A stretch of DNA of 64,000 nt, from NCBI RefSeq assembly GCF_020536995.1, contig NC_068365.1, positions 33,557,067 to 33,621,066 on the forward strand, written 5' to 3'. The notes beneath the pieces were generated by a model that had not been told where the DNA came from, did not search any database, and saw only the letters and a program-made list of their open reading frames with translations. Positions 22,601 to 29,264 of the stretch are shown piece after piece (the first letter of the stretch is position 1; each line of letters starts with the position of its first letter). The position numbers were made by a program, and so were the translations under genes. The stretch comes from Dreissena polymorpha. Lineage: Eukaryota; Mollusca; Bivalvia; Myida; Dreissenidae.

Positions 22601-24816
22601 ATCTTCACCACACTTGGTCAGAAGTTGTAACTAGATGATGTGTAGGTCAAGTTCGAACATGGGCCATGGCGGGTCAAAAACTTGGTCACGGGGTCAATTA
22701 GTGCGTTTTTTAACATTCAGCATGGTGTCCACTCTCTAATTCAAGTAGTTTTAGTCCGATCTTCACCAAACTTGGTCAGAAGTTTTATGGAGATGATCTT
22801 AAGGCCAAGTTAGAACATGGGCCTTTCTGGGTCAAACACTAGGTCAAGGGGTCACTTAGTGTGTTTTAAAAATTGAGCATGGTGTCTGCTGTTTTTTGTG
22901 AAGATGACATGCAAAATATTATGTGTCAATGCGGCATGTGGGGGTATTTGTCACATCTGTGACAAAGCTCTAGTTTATTTTAAAGACTGAAGAAAAGAAT
23001 TATATAGATACATTAATTCTTTAATAAACATTATGTAAAATTTTAAAATTAATTAGGGTTATTTTGTCCGAGGCAGCAATTCATTGAAATCATATATTGA
23101 TTTCTAAAGAATGCTGTACAGTAATAATTAAGGTCTTAGTCAGCTTTAAAAAAAGTCAAGAAGACAGTTTCAGTAAGCTGTCATTAGTGAGGTGTGAGTC
23201 ATTGTATTACAATTTAACCATTAATGCTTATTATACGCCTGTTTTTTTAAAACGGGACGTTTTATAGTTTCACCCTTGGCGGGCGGTGTCCACAGCAGTG
23301 TCCGCTCCCTAATTCAAATAGTTTCCTCCCATCTACACCAAACATGGTCAGAAGTTGTGTCTAGACAATATCTAGGTCAAGTTAGAATATGGGTCATGCT
23401 GGGTCAAAAACTAGGTCACGGGGTTACTTAGTTCATTTCAAGGATTAAGCATGGTGTCCGCTCTCCAATTGAAGTAGTTTTCACCAATTCTTCACCAAAT
23501 TCGGCCAGAAGTTGTGTCTAGAGGATATGTAGGTCAAGTTCGAATATGGGTCACGCCGGGTCAAAAACTAGGTCACGCGGTCACTTAGTGCATTTCAAGC
23601 ATTTAGCATGGTGTTCGCTCTCCAATTGAAGTAGTTTTCATCCGATCTTCACCTAATTTGGTCAGAAGTTGTGTCTAGATTATATGTAGGTCAAGTTCTA
23701 ATATGGGTCATGCCGGGTCAAAAACGAGGTCACGAGGTTACTAAGTGCATTTCAAGCATTTATCATGGTGTCTGCTCTCTAATTGAAGTAGTTTTCATCC
23801 GATTTTCACCTAATTTGGTCAGAAGTTGTGTCTAGATGATATGTAGGTCAAGTTCAAATATGGGTCATGCAGGCTCAAAAACCAGGTCATGAGGTCACTT
23901 AGTGCATTTCAAGCATTTAGCATAGTGTCCGCTCTCTAATTGAAGAAGTTTTCATCCAATCTTCAGCTAATTTGGTCAGAAGTTGTGTCTGGATGATATG
24001 TTGGTCAAGTTCGAATATGGGTCATGCCGGGTCAAAAACGAGGTCACCATGTTACTTAGTGCATTTCAAGCATTTAGCATGGTGTCCGCTGTCTAATTGA
24101 AGTAGTATCCGATCTTCACCTAATTTAGTCATATGTTACGTCTAAATGATATCTAGGTCAGGTTCAAATATGGGTCATGCCGGGTCAATAATTAGGTCTC
24201 AAGGTCACTTAGTGCCTTTCAAGCATTGGGCATGGTGTCCAAAACCTTCGAACGGGCGTATATTGTGACAGTTTGGCACTCTTGTTAAAAAATCAATGTA
24301 ACTTGTAATGAAACCTAACTAACTTATGTGAGTTAATTAAATTGTCTCTCAATTTTCAGAATTATTGCTCTTTCATACATGTTAAGTTATGTTACTACAT
24401 GAGACACATCAGGCTCCCAAATTTTTTTGTAAATAAAACCATAAACATCAATATCTTTAATGGCAATACAGATAATTCACAATTTCTACACTGAGTTTTT
24501 TTTCACTTTGGAGAATAGAAAATCGAATCTTATGATTGAGAAATTGAAGTTAAAACACCTTATTGAAAAACCTTTGTCTATTAAAAGAACACAAAAAAAT
24601 GAAATTGTGGTCAAGACATTAGGTCAGTGGTAGTTGATTTAATACTTACCCAGTGTTTCTTTTTTGTACTGACAGCAGGTATGCACAAGTAGTTTATTGA
24701 TCCAAAACAATGTATTTTCAGGTAATCATCCATCGAAAGCAGACATAATCCCAAATGTGGAAAACGTGTTCAGCTCTGGAAGTGAAAGCGACGGACAGAT
24801 ATCTGTGAAAGCGTAA
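1550..24816 (+). CDS. CRY2: Cryptochrome, vertebrate-like (CRY1/CRY2 type), C-terminal half, five exons
   Basis: Flavoprotein of the photolyase/cryptochrome family; in animals this subtype is the CLOCK:BMAL1 repressor of the circadian loop and acts in cytosol and nucleus. Five exons, 1550-1690, 6652-6803, 14171-14373, 17438-17506 and 24722-24816, total 660 nt, stay in phase across all four introns and end at TAA 24814-24816, giving 219 residues. They hold the FAD-binding helical domain: [47 protein letters not shown], then [12 protein letters not shown] and VNHAEASKL. The Asn in WSVNAG is the residue shared with photolyases and vertebrate CRYs; Drosophila-type CRY has Cys there. The SWEEG and FFQQF text favours CRY over 6-4 photolyase. 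The N-terminal two thirds lie left of the window. The tail after the last conserved helix is only about 60 residues. Family is sure; subtype is strong. Confidence 0.95.
2178..2800 (+). repeat. Interspersed repeat with ~165-bp tandem units (agctcacctgagcac family)
   Basis: Starts agctcacctgagcacaacg and contains about three imperfect units, each with tctagaggccacatttattg, a tcttcatgaaa..ttggtcag segment, aaaaacatggc and catttttccttatatggct. Longer copies of the same family occur at 32484-34015 (+) and 54568-56110 (-). This copy breaks off near 2800. Intronic. Confidence 0.75.
3280..3400 (+). repeat. Short relic of the same agctcacctgagcac repeat family
   Basis: Contains cttggatatgacggttgagttcg-like and aacttggccgccaggggg-like text in the order seen in the complete units, but diverged and cut at both ends. 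Confidence 0.4.
3770..3979. mobile_element. 210-bp palindromic element with telomere-like core and 9-bp target duplication
   Basis: Terminal inverted repeats of about 34 bp (GGGAGGCGGAAAACTACAAC..., with the complement at 3945-3979) are bordered by identical 9-bp direct repeats ATTGTTGAC at 3761-3769 and 3980-3988. Between the arms, G-strand units (ttaggg, ttagtg, ttagag variants) at about 3825-3870 meet C-strand units (ccctaa) at 3868-3922. A 9-bp duplication suits Mutator-like elements; that assignment is inference. Confidence 0.75.
4330..4925. repeat. Unclassified repeat-like stretch in intron
   Basis: Contains a short direct repeat (gcgatctacctgttggcg at about 4499 and 4759) and the gtctgtccgtccgtgcac phrase typical of the local elements, but no complete ends are visible. 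No gene. Confidence 0.3.
4945..5762. repeat. Low-complexity minisatellite of T-runs and cgtaccc
   Basis: About 40 or more imperfect 17-22 bp units made of a T-run followed by cgtacccaaa or cgtacccatt. Several frames stay open on both strands (FVPIFF.. / GTKKMGTKK..) only because of composition, so no protein is called. Intronic. Confidence 0.85.
6652..6803 (+). CDS. CRY2: Cryptochrome exon, flavin pocket and tryptophan cluster
   Basis: The exon follows the acceptor gttttctag and ends ATC AG before the donor gtaatt (phase 2). It encodes [30 protein letters not shown] and [28 protein letters not shown] and the WLW/SCS segment carry the residues facing the flavin ring and the electron-relay tryptophans of the family. 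The intron before it is about 5 kb and the one after about 7.4 kb, both full of repeats. Confidence 0.95.
6872..7267. mobile_element. Non-autonomous inverted-repeat element (MITE), ~396 bp
   Basis: Starts TGGCGCAGCGATTTTTTTTT and ends ...AAAAAAATTGCTGTGGCGCCA, an imperfect terminal inverted repeat. The inside has several ttgggaaaaattg copies. It lies 68 bp after the cryptochrome exon that ends at 6803. A second short hairpin, GCGCCACCTC/GAGGTGGCGC, follows at 7261-7322. Confidence 0.6.
7886..10193 (+). mobile_element. Interspersed element (agctcgactatta family), split by a younger insertion
   Basis: Begins agctcgactattatatatg and ends with taatagtcgag then tgtcctctgacagctcttgt; the CTCGACTATTA ends are inverted. 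Inside are repeated ctataaacaagagcagac units and long C-runs with aaatta. The piece 7886-8247 continues at 9384 after an inserted element (8248-9383). A second copy is at 15476-16733. No coding sequence. Confidence 0.7.
8248..9383 (-). mobile_element. ~1.1-kb transposon with CAGTCTTGG ends, carrying a promoter-like exon (copy 1)
   Basis: Terminal inverted repeats CAGTCTTGG / CCAAAACTG, with CAACAT duplicated on both sides. The element sits inside the agctcgactatta repeat, which resumes after it. On the - strand it holds the palindrome TCTCGCGAGA (9149-9158), then an ATG (near 8961), a splice donor CTG|GTAAGTGC (near 8899) and a second block encoding [20 protein letters not shown] before a stop (8530-8459). 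This copy has a stop soon after the ATG. Copy 2 is at 35074-35995. Confidence 0.65.
10757..11473 (+). repeat. Interspersed element with ~155-bp tandem units (ATGCCCCCAATT ends)
   Basis: Opens tatgcccccaattggcggc and closes cagttgggggcatctttgtc, an inverted pair. Inside are two to three units with caagtagttttcatccgatc, ttcaccaaacttggtcagaa and aaaactaggtcac. Units match those at 22015-22975. Intronic, non-coding. Confidence 0.7.
11861..12453 (+). repeat. Interspersed element with three ~153-bp tandem units (GCTCCCCGA ends)
   Basis: Ends are inverted: gctccccgaaataaattttg at the left, catcggggagc at the right. The inside holds three units of ccgtcacacttttgct, ggtaccttgcatggacctct and ggtcactggggtcaaggtca. 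No coding sequence. Confidence 0.72.
12454..13255. other. Intronic sequence without recognised features
   Basis: AT-rich cryptochrome intron; nothing coding and no clear repeat ends seen. Confidence 0.5.
13256..13755 (+). mobile_element. Non-autonomous element with ACCAGGTTTTCC ends, copy left of the exon at 14171
   Basis: Starts accaggttttccgaaggaaa and ends caatgaaaacctggttttg, an inverted pair. Inside: a gggcgggctggcgggcggg tract, then two ~157-bp units with ccataactatgtc, tcatttggcacatttgttca and tccaaggtcaaggtcac. Nearly identical to the copy at 14384-14888. Confidence 0.75.
13850..14175 (+). repeat. 55-bp minisatellite that includes the splice acceptor of the next exon
   Basis: Six imperfect units of 53-56 bp (starts at about 13871, 13926, 13981, 14037, 14092, 14145), each with atttgtattgaattgttc and tatcac followed by a gcac-like end, separated by ttgttattatt runs. 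The last unit ends in ctatcacag|GCAC, which is the real acceptor at 14170. Three earlier units also have tatcacag, so they are potential decoy acceptors. Confidence 0.88.
14171..14373 (+). CDS. CRY2: Cryptochrome exon, C-terminal helices
   Basis: The exon opens after ctatcacag and closes with AAA G before gtaggt (phase 1). It encodes [48 protein letters not shown] and [16 protein letters not shown], the last being the helix that binds FBXL3/PER in mammalian CRYs. Its acceptor is the final unit of a 55-bp minisatellite and a transposon begins about 11 bp after its donor. Confidence 0.96.
14384..14888 (+). mobile_element. Non-autonomous element with ACCAGGTTTTCC ends, copy right of the exon
   Basis: Sister of 13256-13755, same orientation, same internal units, differing by a few substitutions and a slightly different G/C-rich tract. 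It begins about 11 bp after the GT of the exon's donor. Confidence 0.75.
14889..15475. other. Intronic sequence without recognised features
   Basis: No coding sequence or clear repeat ends seen; cryptochrome intron. Confidence 0.5.
15476..16733 (+). mobile_element. Interspersed element (agctcgactatta family), second copy
   Basis: Same order as 7886-10193: tatatagtggagctatcctac start, aacaagagcagac units, long C-runs, and aatagtcgag then ctctgacagctcttgtt at the end. It is interrupted at about 16255-16510 by a different small element. Confidence 0.7.
16255..16510 (+). mobile_element. Small ATGCCCCCGGAT element inserted in the preceding repeat
   Basis: Opens tatgcccccggatcgaacga, has cataacttttgcaatattga, tttggcatgcatgtgtat and ggtcaaggtcatccttcaag, and closes ggggcattgtgttt. 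Relatives lie at 16848-17135 and 41881-42540. It interrupts the C-rich tract that is continuous in the other copy of its host repeat. Confidence 0.65.
16848..17135 (+). mobile_element. Small ATGCCCCCGGAT element, ~285 bp
   Basis: Same family as 16255-16510: starts tatgcccccggatgaaatga, ends ggacattgtgtttctgac then aaacacatctcttgt. It contains a short attcattcattt tract. Non-coding, 300 bp before a cryptochrome exon. Confidence 0.68.
17438..17506 (+). CDS. CRY2: Cryptochrome exon, start of C-terminal tail (69 nt)
   Basis: A 69-nt exon after ttgtatttcag, ending ACC AGG G before the donor gtcagt. It encodes [23 protein letters not shown] (split across the quoted space) in the frame required by the flanking exons. 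The donor gtcagt is weak; it is chosen because it alone joins in frame to the terminal exon. The tail is not conserved between animal CRYs, so identity rests on phase and position. Confidence 0.82.
17685..18030 (+). repeat. Relic of a bivalve interspersed repeat
   Basis: Begins tatgcccccctttt and contains ctcagaggtcaaggtcactc and agaggtcaaaggcc text typical of these repeats, but the right end is not defined because another element follows at 18042. Confidence 0.4.
18042..18870. mobile_element. Element with TATCCCCACGC inverted ends and ~151-bp tandem units
   Basis: Ends TATCCCCACGC (18042) and GCGTGGGGATA (18860-18870) are exact complements. The inside has nearly four ~151-bp units (gggcgccccagggttggtaa near 18068, 18219, 18370 and 18521), each with agagaggttcagtatcaatt and gaagaaattatagtaaaa. 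Frames open on both strands arise from the repetition. Confidence 0.75.
19597..20991 (+). repeat. 57-bp minisatellite, about 24 copies
   Basis: Units of exactly 57 bp read agagataggggtagaatggc, ttcagaaaggatttcatgtg, then gcngccctacttgaatc variants. Since 57 is a multiple of three, one frame runs open through the last twelve units (20310-21131, repeating [19 protein letters not shown]). Earlier units carry a stop (ctgtag) and a one-base insertion, so there is no sign of protein selection. It lies inside a cryptochrome intron. Confidence 0.92.
21509..21736. mobile_element. Hairpin MITE with TAACCCTTTG ends (copy 1)
   Basis: Ends TAACCCTTTGCATGCTGGGA and ...GCACTGAAAGGGTTA are inverted. The centre is a long near-perfect hairpin, gcaaacagtttggatccag with its complement, around gacgccacgttctgtggcgtc; this copy has a short duplication of gagacgccacgtt in the loop. 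The flanking TA suggests a Tc1/mariner-type target, but this is inference. A second copy is at 59870-60075. Confidence 0.75.
22015..22975 (+). repeat. Element with ACCCCCACA inverted ends and five ~157-bp tandem units
   Basis: Starts ataccccc-acaatcgaag and ends gcggcatgtgggggtatttg with ctgtgacaaagctcta. Units repeat gtccgctctctaattcaagt, cttcaccaaacttggtcaga, gaacatgggcc and aaaaactaggtcacgg. Unit starts near 22097, 22255, 22411, 22568 and 22727. Non-coding. Confidence 0.75.
23232..24287 (+). repeat. TATACGCC element with six ~156-bp tandem units, upstream of the last CRY exon
   Basis: Starts tatacgcctg, has the accc-ttggcgggcggtgt segment, then units with gtgtccgctctc, gaagtagttttcatccgatc and caaaaactaggtcacg near 23300, 23455, 23613, 23769, 23925 and 24086. 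It ends aacgggcgtatattgtgaca and gtttggcactcttgtt. Confidence 0.78.
24722..24816 (+). CDS. CRY2: Cryptochrome terminal exon, serine-rich C-terminus and stop
   Basis: After the acceptor tgtattttcag the exon reads [31 protein letters not shown] and TAA. The Ser/Gly/Asp-rich end resembles a phosphorylatable CRY tail. The stop is only 99 bp before the next transposon (24915), and a sister copy of the same transposon ends 435 bp before the exon. Confidence 0.8.
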
Positions 24817-24914
24817 CAGTTTTTTTTAGAGAACTTTTCTGAGAAAAGTCAACAAAAAGTAGTACTGTGTTTTGTCTTTTTAAGCATTGTTGAGTTGAAA
24901 AAGTTTAGCCTTTT

Positions 24915-25665
24915 TATACGCCCGTTTTTAAAAACAGGACGTATTATAGTTTCACCCTTGGCGGGCGGTGGGCAGCGGGCGGCGTCCACAGCAGTGTCCG
25001 CTCTCTAATTCAAATAGTTTTCATCCGATCTTCACCAAACTTGATCAGAAGTTGTGTCTAGGCAATATCTAGGTCAAGGACGAATATTGATCATGCCGGG
25101 TCAAAAACTAGGTCACGGGGTTACTTAGTGCATTTCAAGGATTAAGCATGGTGTCCGCTCTCTAATTGAAGTAGTTTTCACCCGATCTTCACCAAATTCG
25201 GTCAGAAGTTGTGTCTAGATGATATGTAGATCAAGTTCAAATATGGGTCATGCTGGGTCAAAAACTAGGTCACGAGGTTACTTAGTGCATTTCAAGCATT
25301 TAGCATGGTGTCCGCTCTCTAATTGAAATAGTTTTCATCTGATCTTCACCTAATATGGTCAGAAGTTGTGTCTAGATGGTATGTAGGTAAAGTTCGAATA
25401 TGGGTCATGCCAGGTCAAAAACGAGGTCACTTAGTGCATTTCAAGCATTTAGCATGGTGTCTGCTCTCGAATTGAAGTAGTTTTCATCTGATCTTCACCA
25501 AATTTAGTAAGATGTTACATGTAAATAATATCTAGGTCAAGTTCTAATATGGTCATGCCGGGTCAATAACTAGGTCTCGAGGTCACTTAGTGCATTTCAA
25601 GCATTGAGCATGGTGTCCAAAACCTTTGAACGGGCGTATCTTGTGACAGTTTGGCACTCCTGTTG
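24915..25665 (+). repeat. TATACGCC element, second copy, in the CRY 3' region
   Basis: Same family and orientation as 23232-24287, with four units and the same ends (tatacgcccgtttttaaaaa; aacgggcgtatcttgtgaca, gtttggcactcctgtt). It begins 99 bp after the cryptochrome stop codon. Confidence 0.78.
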
Positions 25666-28600
25666 TGTTAATATAATGATCAGCATTCATTTATTGAGAA
25701 TCCATAGAGAATGTATCTGAAAAAATTGTACAGATATTGCAAAATTAAAACTAAAGAGAAGTAAAATTATTTGTGTTATACTTAATTTAAAGAAAATACA
25801 CAGTTGGGATTTTTGTTGTTGTTTTTTGCTTCAGAAAAAAGTGTGCATGTAAAAATGATTACGTCTGTGATTTAGTAATTCTTACTTTGAAAATCTAGCG
25901 TGAAATGTTAACAAGAATATTTGTATGTAAGTTACAAGTTTTTGTTGGTGTCAACAGACAGTTTGAAGTGTGCTTAGATCTAATGGTAGTACATGAACCT
26001 GTACTTGTGTTTGACAATGAAGAAAAGAACAGTGCTTAAACTGTGAACATTCCTATTCAATTACCATGATGTCAGGTGTGTGAATAGTTATGTAATGAAA
26101 ATCAATTTTCCTGACTGCAGAGACATGGAATGGACTTGAACAGAATCGTTCAAAAAATAGGAAGGGTTTAATTTGTGTGGAGACCCTTATGTACATATAT
26201 TTATTGTTGTATTCGTATGTGTAGACGTAAATGTTTAATATTCTTAATTATGTTCAATTGGTATTATAGCTCACCAATATTTACCTGGCACTGACTTTTA
26301 TGCATGAAGATATTAAAATACAGTTACAATGAATGTTTTGGTATTTCTTCAAGAAGCAGTTTAAATTCAAGTGTTTTTCACCAAGTATAATGTTAATGGC
26401 CTTGCTAAACTTGCATAATGTGCCAAAACAAAAGTGAATTCAAATACATGCAAATTTAGTGCAAAGGACAATGTAGTCGAGCCACACACATTTCCTCTAT
26501 ATGACCCTTTATGTTGCATTCCGTGTTTGTATGTTTCTTTTAAGCATGTAACTGATGTAAAGATTTGGTTTTGTACTTGTTTGAGCAAATACTGTTGTTT
26601 TTTTACAATCAATGCACTACAGTTGTATAAGCAAAAGTAATAACAACCAGTTAGGAAAATAGCTGTGAAATTGAAATTTGATTAAATATAAACATGTAAA
26701 AAAATAATGGTTACCCAAAAGTCTGTCATCTGCATGTCCATGTACGTTGATAACACTTTGATGTGAACGTTATTTCACCTTGATGTGAAAATATTACACT
26801 TTGGTGTGAATGTTATTACACTTTGGTGTGAACATTATTACACTTTGGTGTGAACGCTATTACATTTTGGTGTGAAATACCGTGCTGTAGAAATTAAATT
26901 TGTCATAGCTAACAATTCAATCTGAAATTATTATAAATACAGAGCCATTTGTGTTTGGTGCATTTTATTTATTTATATTTTCGGTGAATGTTTTCAAGAT
27001 TGTGAAACATCACCTACATTCATTTGCTTAATAAAGACAGAACATCTTTAACAAATCAAAATTAATTCCAAATAAGTACATTGATGCAAAACAGTATTTG
27101 GGAAAAAAAGAATTTGCATTTACTTTCCCAACAAATTAGCACAGTACTGTATATATTGCTTTAAGTTTTTATCAATAATACCGTTGATAGTTTTTACAGG
27201 TAACATATACTCAAGTAAAAATATTTGTTTTATTTGATTCCTAATGTAGTTGATTATTGAAATATTGTCATTTTATTTTGTGATTCAATGTAAATATGCC
27301 TTGTTTGCAAGAACATTCATTTAACTTATGATCATTAAAATAATTGTTGTTGATTTTCTGTTAAATACATTTTATTTTGCAATTATTTAGTATTGAATTG
27401 AGAATGCTCTTATATTTTAAATATGGATGAAGTCACAGTCAATGTGGAACTATCATAGTATTTTAGTGTAACATGATAATAATAACCAATAATTACCGAG
27501 TTTATTGGACTCTTCAGTTCGCTAAATAGCAAATGGCTATCTCAGTATCTGTTAAAAATTATAACGAGGCCACATGCAATTCCATCTGGACACTAATCAT
27601 GTTACAAAATACCATCCCATTTTGTTTCAAAGTAGATGAAAATAAGCTTTTATTAATTATGTAAAACAAGGGCAAGAGAACTACTTGGGTTAAAGTTTTG
27701 TGAGTAAAGAATCGAGTGACAGGCACACTATTAATGTTGTTGCTTTTTTTTGTCGTACTTAATGTTCACCAAGACTATGCTGAAGTTGAAACTAAACTTG
27801 TTTGTTAAGTATAAAATGTAAGTAATGGATTTCTTTTTTTTTAAACTAAGGTTTGTATTTTTTTAAGATCATGAACACATAGTAGCAGATTTGTGCTTAT
27901 TAGAATTTGACATAACCTGGCTAGAGTACATATTAATATAACAATATTACTCTGCACACTATATTATTTAGGGTATACATTTAAATGAAATGATATTATG
28001 AATAATTAGAAACATTTGATTTTTTATTTTGTTAAATCCTGTAATCCTCGTTCATTCTCTTATTTCGGCATAACCTGTTACACACAAACCAGTTTTGTGA
28101 ATTTCATATCAAATGTTATTTCTATCAATGCATTTTTGAACATGTAAAGTTTTTTTTTTGTTGCATAATAAATACATTTTGTCCGCTTGTCATGTTTTAA
28201 TTCAAGCCGTCTCATCACCGTAGTGTGTTATATACGTTACTAGCTTTTAAGATGAAGCAACCTTATCTACTTGCCCAGACTCGGGCATTTGAGCTAGGTT
28301 TATGTTTTTCGGTTAGCTAGTTTCTCAGGCATGACTGAGGGTTTTCATTCAAACTTAAAAAGTGTATTACCTATATTAAAATTTCCCCATGTGCCAAGAT
28401 AACTATAGTTAAAAAAAATTCAAAATTATGGGCCATTTTCTCTTAAACATGTACATGTTCACTATATTTAAACGGGTGCAAGTTTTTCTCTGTAAGCTTG
28501 TCTCTCATGAATGGCGTTAGTGAGTTCATTGAAACTTACAAATGAATCTTACACATGGAAATAACCCCTTGGAATATGTTTGGTAACAAGTTTGAAATTT

Positions 28601-29260
28601 GTCAAAACGAGGCCTTTTGAAATTCCAACATTTGCAAAATTATCATCATAACAAAACGAAATATAGCATGCCCAATTACGGATATGGTGCAAGGTATACT
28701 GTTAATGACATAATAAGGTGATATGTGTTATATCTAATCACATTTAAAAATGTCAATATTAAACCTTGTTAAAACTTCATTTAAATATTTGCTATATGCT
28801 GCATTTATTTTGATAGGTTCAATGTTGTTTTCACATACTTAATGCCAGGTTCAGTGTTGTTTTCCAATACGTTATGCCACACACATTGCTACTTTCTGAA
28901 TCCATTGACATTTCTCTGGGGGCATCTGTGTCTGGTGGACACGTTTCTAGCCTTGAAAATAGCGTATAATATTTGTTTACACAAACACGTTTTTACCCTA
29001 TATTTAGCGGATTTTCACGTGTGGTAAAATACCATCTGGATATAAGACATTACAACCCGATTATTGGATAGATTTTTTATTGCTTATATTTATGCATATG
29101 GGTTATTGAAACCATTAAAATATTACGTTGTGGAAGTGGGGGGGGGGGGACAAAGAACGTTTGGGAAACACAAACATTTGCGCTAACCAACTTTCAGATA
29201 ATTTATTGTAAATGTTGCATTCTATCTGAATTTAAATTCAGTTGTTGATCAGCGCGGTTG
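25666..29260. other. Mostly unique AT-rich sequence downstream of cryptochrome
   Basis: No coding sequence recognised. Possible polyadenylation hexamers occur (aataaag near 27029, aataaat near 28168), so part may be 3' UTR of cryptochrome. A ~22-bp tandem array sits at 26758-26880. Confidence 0.4.
26758..26880 (+). repeat. ~22-bp tandem repeat
   Basis: Five to six units of acactttggtgtgaacatta variants, beginning cactttgatgtgaacgttat and ending tacattttggtgtgaaat. Each unit contains the partly palindromic cactttggtgtg. Confidence 0.8.
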
Positions 29261-29264
29261 TTAT

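Noticed and set aside
1550-24816. 6-4 photolyase as identity of the flavoprotein gene
   Set aside because: [16 protein letters not shown] and NCYCPVGFG match vertebrate-like cryptochromes; the 6-4 enzymes have a different text at these places.
22015-25665. A CRISPR-like array
   Set aside because: Units are ~156 bp, imperfect, without short spacers, and lie in a eukaryotic intron.
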